Shown here in pieces: positions 56,399 to 64,000 of a stretch of 64,000 bases of DNA. Location: the NCBI GenBank assembly GCA_021432605.1, contig MU271157.1, positions 248,001 through 312,000 on the forward strand. Direction: 5' to 3'. A program made the translations under genes and the position numbers. This DNA is from Coniochaeta sp. PMI_546. Lineage: Eukaryota; Ascomycota; Sordariomycetes; Coniochaetales; Coniochaetaceae. The stretch's first letter is position 1, and each line of letters begins with the position of its first letter. The notes under the pieces are model-generated. The model searched no databases and was not told the origin of the DNA. It worked only from the letters and a program-made list of their open reading frames with translations.

Positions 56399-57826
56399 AT
56401 GGGTCTCAACAACCCCCTTCCGTCGTCTATGGCGTGTAAGTCTCGCATCTCCCGGCGCTTCCGCAGCAAACGAACCTCATGCCGAGCCCGGCGCAGAGCC
56501 TCGCAAGGACACCATGAAAACTAACATGACCTACCTCTCGCAGCGGAATGTAAAAAGTGCGGCAAGATTCTCGCCTCCTTCGTCGACCCAAGGCAAGCGT
56601 TCAGTCCCGAAAAGGTCATCCCGCCCTCCGTCCTCGCCAATGCCAAAGGTCTCGCCATCCTGACCGTCATCAAAGCCGGCTTCCTCGGCTCCGCCCGCTT
56701 CGGTTCCGGCCTCGTGATTGCGCGCCTCCCCGACGGAAGCTGGAGCGCACCCACCGCCATCGCCACGGGAGGCGCCGGCTTCGGCGGGCAAATAGGCTTC
56801 GAGCTGACCGACTTCGTCTTCATCCTCAACGATGCCAGCGCCGTCAAGACGTTCAGCCAAGCCGGATCCCTGACACTAGGAGGAAACGTATCCATCGCCG
56901 CTGGCCCGATCGGCCGCAACGCCGAGGCCGCCGGCGCAGCCTCGCTCAAGAGCGTGGCGGGCATCTTCAGCTACTCGAAAACCAAGGGTCTGTTCGCCGG
57001 CGTCTCGCTCGAAGGGTCCGCGATCGTGGAGAGGAAAGACGCCAACACGAAGCTGTACGGCCGCCCCATCTCGGCGCGGGAACTGCTGTCGGGCGCCGAG
57101 AGGCCGCCGCCCGCCGCGGCGCCGCTGCTCGCCATCCTCAACTCGCGCGCCTTCAACGGCCTCCCGCCGACCGGCGCCGCGGACTCGGGCATGTACAACG
57201 ACATACCCGTCTACGACGACGGCCGCGACGAGGTGGTGTGGGGCAACAACCGGACGGGCAGCGCCTACGGCGAGGGCCAGCGGCGCGACGGCGGGGGCGG
57301 CGACGACAGGGCCCACGACGAGTACGGCCGGCCCAAGCGGGCCAACACGTGGCAGGACGACCAGTACGACGCGCCCGTCAGCCGGTTCGGGAGTAACTCG
57401 AGGTCCAACACGTTTGCCTCTAACAACAGGGGGGGTTACGACGGCAACGACAGGAGGGAACCCGCCAGCCCCCCCGGTTACGGCGGCGGCCAGAAGGCCG
57501 GGCCCGGACGGCCGGCGGCGCCGAAGCCGAATTTCGGGGCTAAGCAGGCTATGCTGCGGAAGAACGAGGCGGTGGCGCTGTTCAACTTTGATGGGGACCA
57601 GCCGGGCGATTTGGCGTTCAAGAAGGGGGATGTCATCACTGTGCTGAAGAAGACGGATAGCGATAACGATTGGTGGTAAGTTTTTTTTTTCTTTTTCTTG
57701 AGCGAGTGGCTAGGGATAGGCTTTCTTTCGGTGAGGGGCGACTGACGATTTTTTTGTGACAGGACTGGACAGATTGGGACGAGGCATGGGATCTTCCCTA
57801 GCAACTATGTTAAGATGAAGGAATGA
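56399..57826 (+). CDS. LSB3: SYLF-SH3 actin-patch protein (Ysc84/Lsb3 type)
   Basis: Three exons (56399-56435, 56544-57675, 57763-57826) give 410 aa. It starts MGLNNPLPSSMASECKKCGKIL, the standard opening of the family, followed by the SYLF lipid-binding domain (about 20-225): IPPSVLANAKGLAILTVIKAGFLGSARFGSGLV, TGGAGFGGQIGFELTDFVFIL and GIFSYSKTKGLFAGVSLEGS. A disordered, Gly/Arg-rich, Pro-containing linker follows. The last about 60 residues form an SH3 domain: AVALFNFDGDQPGDLAFKKGD (ALYDF motif), the DNDWW Trp pair split by intron 2, and GIFPSNYVKMKE. The yeast proteins bind PI(4,5)P2 and Las17 at endocytic actin patches. Yeast Lsb3 and Ysc84 are paralogues; one filamentous-fungal gene corresponds to both, so the symbol is approximate. 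Confidence 0.92.
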
Positions 57827-59085
57827 ATGATCTCTGGGGTTGCGGGTGGAAAGACGAATTCAGGTCCTCGTTGGACGAGAAGACGACGTGCGGTAGGGGA
57901 GATTGTTGGATGTCGAAGTTGGACTGGAGGTTACTCAGAGAAGCGGAGCCGGCAGGAGTAGCAAGGCTAGGTTTGCTGGGGACGCAATGATGGTTACGAA
58001 GGATCAGTTTGTGGTGGAGGAGACTTTTGGTTCCGTGGACAGCATACTTGTGGTTTTTCTGTTTGGAGTTGAGGGGGGACATCAACTTCTCGACTTGATT
58101 CTCAGGGTGATATCCAAGCTTGGACCATGTGTCGATTTCTTGGGAGCCGTATAGGGCTTGCTTCACGTCTTCGCGTCTCGAGCATCAGCCTGCTAGGTAG
58201 AGTGTGATCTTATATTCATGACCGAGATTAGGCGAAGGGTAAAATCTACCGTATGAGGATGTCGCACAGGCACAACCGGGTGCACCAGTGAACCACTCGT
58301 TTTCCGGCTGCGACAGTCACGCACATGGGTCCACCGATGTCTGATCTCGAAGCATAAAAGGGAACTGTATGTCTCGATGTTGCAGTTATAGCCCCTGTCA
58401 AGTCCTCTAGTGTATGCCTGGTGACTTGCATTCCCAACCTTCTGGACCAGCGCTCTAGCGTGTCGGTGTGGTAACGTACGACCATAGAGGCTGGAACCAC
58501 CGGTGGTCGTGTCTGCACATGAGGGTATACCACAGATCGGTGAAACAGGATTTGGACAGGAAGGCGACCATAGCCAATCCTACCCACAAGAGACAGACTT
58601 CTTCCTCTGCCCCTACCGTAAGCCATGAGCAGAGACGAGGAGAGAAACCGACACCAGGAGTGAGGCTCCTTGTGTATGATACGGCGCAGAAGTCATCGAA
58701 GAGCATCTGGCTTGATCTCGCTCCTTCCTCTCCCTCGCTTGGGGTAGGTTTAATTTTGACTCCCAGATATTACTTCCATGAAATACCTGTCTAGTTACCT
58801 AGACTCTAGGTAGGTGCTGTCTGAGGTAAACAGGACACTCGTTAACTGTTTTCGCGTAGACCCCACGTTTTTCTCTGCCGATCTCGGAAGTGGTTGATCA
58901 TAGTGACTCACTAGCAGCGATTGGACAATGAGGGGTAACAGAGCTTTCTTTCGAGAAAACACAAATTTCTTCTACCTTTTTATGACGACCATAGCATCCC
59001 AATTACACATTGGTTTGCCTCGCATTCGTCCCTGGATCTCCTCTGCACAGCACACCAAGGTTGTACAGGAGCGAAGTCTATTAAA
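57827..59085. other. Intergenic, no gene seen
   Basis: About 1.26 kb. Frames of up to 126 codons exist on both strands but carry no motif and do not splice to anything family-like. Confidence 0.5.
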
Positions 59086-60911
59086 ATGGCTTCTCAACAG
59101 TAAGCTGCCCTCGATTGTTAATTGGCCAGAAACCCGCATTGCTGACTTGGAATCTTCTCACGTATGCAGCAAGGTCCTAATGCTCGGAGCGGGCTTCGTC
59201 ACAAGGCCGACGCTGGATATCCTTAGTGAGGCCGGGATCCCGGTCACTGTTGGTATGTGATCAATTCGCCTCCATGATTCAACTTGTCTTCCTCATAGGA
59301 GATCATTGCCCTGCAATTGACTAGTTAGACCCTCCTCCGCTAACGAGACCCGTCATGTAGCCTGCAGGACGCTCGCGAGCGCCAAGAAGCTGTCGGAGGG
59401 CGTCGCCAACACTACACCCATCTCGCTCGACGTGACCAGCGAAAGTGCACTCGACGCAGCGGTGGCCCAGCACGACCTGGTCATCAGCTTGATCCCCTAC
59501 ACATTCCACGCAGCAGTGATCAAGTCGGCTATCCGCAACAAGAAGCATGTCGTGACCACCAGCTACGTATCACCGGCCATGATGGAGCTCGATGCCGAGG
59601 CCAAGGCGGCAGGTATCACGGTCATGAACGAGATTGGGCTTGATCCAGTGAGTCGCTCCATCTATCGAGTTCCCTAATCCTTGGAAAGTCCACAGCATAC
59701 TCGAACCTACGTTTGATCGCCTCCCGTTCCTCGTCCTCCTTCTTCCTCCTCTTGGGCTTTCGCTCTGTCATACAGTATATGATCTAGCACCGCAATATAC
59801 GACTAACAATAATGCTCAAAGGGTATCGACCACTTGTACGCCGTCAAGACTATCAACGAAGCACACCGGGCAGGCGGCAAAATCATCTCTTTCCTCAGTT
59901 ATTGCGGCGGTCTTCCAGCAGCCGAAGACTCGGATAACCCACTAGGCTACAAGTTCTCGTGGTCGTCGCGTGGCGTTCTACTAGCGCTACGTAACGCTGG
60001 CAAGTGGTACCAGGATGGGAAGATCGTGGAGGTCGCAGGTGAGGCATTGATGGGCACCGCGCAACCCTACTTCATCTACCCGGGCTTCGCCTTCGTGGCG
60101 TACCCCAACCGAGACTCGACACCATACAAGGAGCGCTACAACATCCCTGAGGCCCAGACGATAGTGCGCGGTACCTTGCGGTACCAGGGCTTCCCACAGT
60201 TCATCCGTGTACTCGTCGACCTCGGCTTCCTCGAGGAGACACCAATCGAAGCCCTGAACAAGCCGATTACGTGGCGGGAGGCGACTCAGACCGTCATTGG
60301 CGCTTCATCGTCAAGTACCACGGACCTTGAGAGCAAGATCCGCTCCAAGGCGACCTTTGAATCGCCGTCGGAGCAGCAACGCATCCTCAGTGGGCTACAG
60401 TGGCTCGGCCTGTTCTCGGATGAGCCCATCATTCCAAGAGGCAACCCCCTGGACACGCTATGCGCAACATTGGAGCAGAAGATGAAGTACGAGGAGGGAG
60501 AGCGCGATATGGTCATGCTGCAGCACAAGTTCGTGATCGAGTACCCGGATGGCCGGCGCGAGACGCGCACATCGACGCTGTGCGAGACCGGCGACCCCAA
60601 GAAATACTTCGCCATGGCCCGTTTGGTCGGAACGCCTTGCGCCATAGGTGAGAGCTCATGATGGTCTTGAGTGGATATGAAACGATGCTAATGTCCTTAT
60701 TTAACAGCTGTCAAACTGGTGCTTGACGGCACAATCTCCGAGAAGGGTATTCTCGCGCCGTTGAACGAGAGCATCAACGAGCCGCTGATGCGAGAGCTTC
60801 GGGACAATTATGGGTGAGTCCTTCCTTCTCGGCGCTGCTCTCTTCCACTGGGTCATTACTGATGCAGGATTTAGGATTGAATGCCACGAAAAAGTCATCG
60901 CATACGAGTAG
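59086..60911 (+). CDS. LYS9: Saccharopine dehydrogenase (NADP+, L-glutamate-forming)
   Basis: Six exons (59086-59099, 59170-59252, 59361-59647, 59822-60647, 60708-60813, 60875-60911) give 450 aa, the normal length. The 14-nt first exon gives MASQ and joins to KVLMLGAGFVTRPTLDIL, the Rossmann dinucleotide-binding turn (G-x-G-x2-x3-P). Then VACRTLASAKKL, DLVISLIPYTFHAAVIKSAI, HVVTTSYVSPAMMELD, NEIGLDPGIDHLYA and SYCGGLPAAEDSDNPLGYKFSWS are family hallmarks, and the C-terminus has GTISEKGILAPLNESI. The enzyme makes saccharopine from aminoadipate semialdehyde and glutamate in the fungal alpha-aminoadipate lysine pathway, in the cytosol. The last acceptor must be the TTTAG at 60871-60874, since the nearer GCAG leads at once to a stop. 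Confidence 0.95.
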
Positions 60912-62212
60912 TAGACTCTAGTAGTAGAAAAATACTCGGCCTGAAATCCACACAATTCTCTCCCATCTCTTGACAGAACTTGATGTTTGAACATCTTCGT
61001 GAGAGGGGAGCTTTCGTGAACTTAGTAGAAGGCGTATCAGGCCATTGTGGTGACTGTATATGCCCATAACCACAGAACGGCTATGCTTGTGCTTTTCATC
61101 GTGAGCCAGATTTGGCAAACCACTTCTCAACGTGGGTATTTATTGTTCATGGATATCGCAATAAAAGCTATTTGGAGTCGGTTGAGCCTGGGGCCAGCAG
61201 GCTGCCAGCATTGATCAGATGTGATGGCACTACCGATCGCCGATGCCTACCAACTGTGGCGATATCTCGTCCTAGCTGTGTCTTGCTTATTACTGTTCGA
61301 CCTTTCTTCGAACAGCTTTGTAGCATTTTCACCGGATGACGGGACCACAATGGAATATGAAATGACTGCCAACAGGGCACATTTAGCTTACATTAGCTGT
61401 GGTTTTAATGTGCTAATGAGGCATACTCGTCAGATTCTACTCCCTTCCGAGGACTGCCGTTGAAGACTCAGGAGCGCCATACCAGCGAGAGCTTTATGAG
61501 GTACTGTTGGAGAAGGGGTAAAATGTGTTGTGTTGTAAGTATCTAACCTGAAAAGGGAGTTGCTGTGCTAAAGTCTTGTCTGTTTGGTACTTTGGGTCCC
61601 ATGGACTATAGGACAAAGCTAACCTTCAACTTCAAGTTCATATTAGCTTTGTTTTCAAGTTCCCATAGCATATCTTTTTGCCTTATCTAGCCTCGGTTTT
61701 TACTACCCGTCACGGACCAATTCGCACCAAATACGTCTATAAATTGAAGTACGGCACCCCTTCTTCTCCGAAATTCTCGACGCGCAGGTCCCGAAGGTGA
61801 TAGCAGGAAGTCCCTACCAGATTTAGAGACGGTCTATCTATCTCGGCATTTCTTTGTCCATGCTATACATGGCCATCCGTTCCGATGGTCGAAATTCCTC
61901 CGAAACGGCACGTTGTCACTCAACGACATTCATCCTAGTCTTGTCAAAACGATGACGGCCCTTGGATCGGGATGGAACTGCTCATGTTGGCCAATGCCTT
62001 CGCTTGCCTGCACATAAGTAGAAACCTCGTAAGAGAACTCGGGATCCCGTCCGCTCTCCCACTGACAATCCAGTAACCAGGCTAGTACTCGGTCGATGAC
62101 CACTGGGAAGTTCGTCGTGTTGTACGTTTTCCGTCGATTCTTACGACAATCTAATTTGCTGTTGTGGAAGTTGTTGGTGCCTGTCGTATTAAGCGAGTAG
62201 TGGCTCACAGCG
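60912..62212. other. Intergenic, no gene seen
   Basis: 1.3 kb between convergent genes. A small inverted repeat (CAAAGCTAA ... TTAGCTTTG, about 61,615-61,655) was noted; no coding or RNA signal. Confidence 0.5.
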
Positions 62213-63713
62213 TCAGCCGGGTGCAGCCTCTTCTGACCTTTTGGCGCTGTCGAAGACCATCTCGCTCGCCTTGTCGTGGAGTATGTCGACCCAAAGGAAG
62301 CCTTTCAGAACCGCCCTCACCTCGACCCAGGTTGTCAGTCCCAAAGCTTTGATCATCCCAAATAAGGTTTTATCAAGCCAAGGTTGGTCCTCAGGTGAGT
62401 CTAAAACCGTCATTCTGCCGAGATAGACCAACCAGAGTTTCAGTTGAAGATAAGTCTTACTGCCCTTATAGTCGAATGCCCGTAAGGATGCTCTAAGCAA
62501 CTCTCCCTGTTGCTTACAGTGCAACGGACTAGAATGAAGAGAATGACCACCGAGGAACAGAGACGCTGAAAGAACTAGCATAGCTAGACGCAATGTCTCC
62601 TGTGTGTCGTGCTTGCTGTATGCCAGATGGTGGAGGCGGTACTGCACTGAGATCAAGACCTCCTGGAAGAGTACCGGCGACATCTTGCGTTTCGTCTGGT
62701 GCGCGAGGTTGACTGATGTAGTGAACTCTTGCAGATCGAGCCAGACGTTCACTAGCCGGATATCTGAGGCATCAAAGAGGGTCTGCCATGGTACATTGGC
62801 TGCCTTGGCAGGATCCGCCACATATGGCTTCCACGTGAGGTCGTCGACGTTGACGAGAAGTGGTTTCTCTCCAGTCCGCATAGCAAGGGCGAGATCAACT
62901 CTAGCAACGATTAGCATATACTTAGCAAGACCTTCAGACCGAGAGAGAGAGGACGGACCTGCAGCACTTGATTTGCAGCGATCGCTTACCGGCAAGAGCC
63001 ATCAACCCACCTCGAAATTTGATCATCGTATGCAGCCCGCGGAGATGTATCGACGCCTCATCAAGTTCATCGAAGGCTTCCGACGCCAAAGCCAGTGCGA
63101 CGACTTTAAAGATTATGGAATCCGCCACCACAACGTCGCTGCTCGCTAATTGCTTTCGTAGCAGAGGCAGAGAACAATTCATATTAAGCAGCTTCTGGAA
63201 CTGCTGATCGCAACTTTGAACAATGTCGAAGTGCAACCTAGCAATCTCGAATACAGATTGGGCGTACGGTCGGTCATGAGCCAGCTCGTCGTGCCAGCGT
63301 CTGTTCTCAGTGTCCAGGTCAACGCAGCGCTCTATGGCGAACATAGCCTTGACCATTATTGGGACGACTACAGAGACACGTTAGTGTTTGCAGACTAGAG
63401 AGATGAGCGGCGGCATGCTCGCACAATCGTGAAGGACCTGCAGCATTCTAGGGTGAACTATGTCCACGGTGAGCTCTTTGCAAAGGAGCATGGAGCCATG
63501 TCCGAAGTCTTGCCCCTTGCTGTCAAACCACGATCTCAAGGCACGCTTTCGTGGCGTGGGACGATTTTGCCTTTTACCCTTCGTCACGTAGCGGCGGATG
63601 AATTTCCGGGACTTCGCGTCGGGTTTGATGCTGTCCAGGCTGGTGGCGACGAGGAATGGGCCGGGTGAAGGCGGTGCCAAGTCTGTGGCTACTTTCCTCT
63701 CCTGGACCTCCAT
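62213..63713 (-). CDS. Fungal-specific transcription-factor-domain protein, with one in-frame stop
   Basis: Two exons on the minus strand (63713-62990 and 62898-62213) total 1,410 nt, or 469 codons plus stop. The N-terminus has SRKFIRRYVTKGKRQNR and KRALRSWF, typical of the zinc-finger-less fungal transcription-factor-domain family (DUF3468/PF11951 type). Downstream come MVKAMFAIERCVDLD, ASIHLRGLHTMIKFRGGL (the family's HL.GL..m...GG motif) and LALAMRTGEKPLL. A TAA at 63381-63383 interrupts the frame after SLVCKH with matching sequence on both sides in the same frame; a CAA to TAA change would explain it. No acceptable intron removes it, so the gene may be recently inactivated, or it may start at the ATG near 63356. 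Such proteins are presumed regulators of unknown targets. Confidence 0.65.
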
Positions 63714-64000
63714 GGTGCAGGGAGGGTTTCTTTCCGTGGCTCACTTGAAGTGCTTGAAGAAGGAGAAATTGCTGATTCTGTGATCGAGTATTATTCATAG
63801 AGCGCCGTACTTCCCGGCGTTCAAAACCCGGGTCGGTACTATGATGCGCCCTAGATCGGCCCCCGCTACACCACATGATTAGCGCTTCGGTTCGACAATG
63901 CCAAGACTTGAGGTGGTTTCCTGATTGGGAAAGGCTTTCAACGCTGTCGCTACTTTGGCCCCCGTTCACGACGCCAGGTCTCCAGCTTCTAAGCCCATAA
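63714..64000. other. 5' flank of the last gene; window end
   Basis: 287 bp upstream of the transcription-factor-like gene. No other feature was seen. Confidence 0.5.

Overview
The window reads as nuclear DNA of a filamentous ascomycete (Pezizomycotina, probably Sordariomycetes). The reasons are short 45-100 nt GT-AG introns with GTAAGT-type donors and CTAAC branch sites, an alpha-aminoadipate-pathway lysine gene, fungal NLR/STAND-type proteins, a secreted GH71 glucanase and Fot1/pogo-class DNA transposons with TA target duplications. I did not assign a species. No rRNA, tRNA or CRISPR was found.

Left arm (1-16.1 kb) is mostly decayed: relics of a sulfatase, a short-chain dehydrogenase, a CorA-like protein, an M20 amidohydrolase and a large NLR (hydrolase + NB-ARC + TPR), plus a dead 1,861-bp Fot1-like transposon. 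One intact gene, an acyltransferase-3 family membrane protein (6642-8117), sits among them behind a cluster of seven CACGTG palindromes.

Middle (17.6-41.9 kb) is accessory gene space. Two MACPF-like (membrane attack complex/perforin fold) genes lie head to head around a 769-bp shared promoter; the right one ends in a jacalin-like lectin domain. Next come a 1,112-aa protein joining a ComEC-type metallo-beta-lactamase domain, an OTU-like cysteine-protease domain and a SAP-like motif, a 14-TM MFS efflux pump, a secreted GH71 alpha-1,3-glucanase with a one-base frameshift, an ankyrin-repeat protein with a STAND-type N-terminus, and a GNAT acetyltransferase.

Sugar-use pair (42.6-49.0 kb): a GH127 beta-L-arabinofuranosidase followed by a sugar transporter whose promoter carries six CreA-type sites. 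The transporter is split by an intact 1,858-bp Fot1/pogo-like transposon; removing the element and one TA copy leaves a 514-codon frame.

Right arm (49.3-64 kb) looks like ordinary core genome: a Tri3-like HxxxD acyltransferase, MsrB, an Age2-type ArfGAP, the SNARE Sft1, a Ysc84/Lsb3-type SYLF-SH3 protein, saccharopine reductase (LYS9) and a fungal transcription-factor-like protein with one in-frame stop. For most multi-exon genes I placed splice sites by hand; summed exon lengths divide by three for the GH127, both MFS genes, MBL-OTU, the ankyrin gene, the jacalin-MACPF gene, ArfGAP, Sft1, Ysc84, LYS9, MsrB and the HxxxD acyltransferase, which supports those models.
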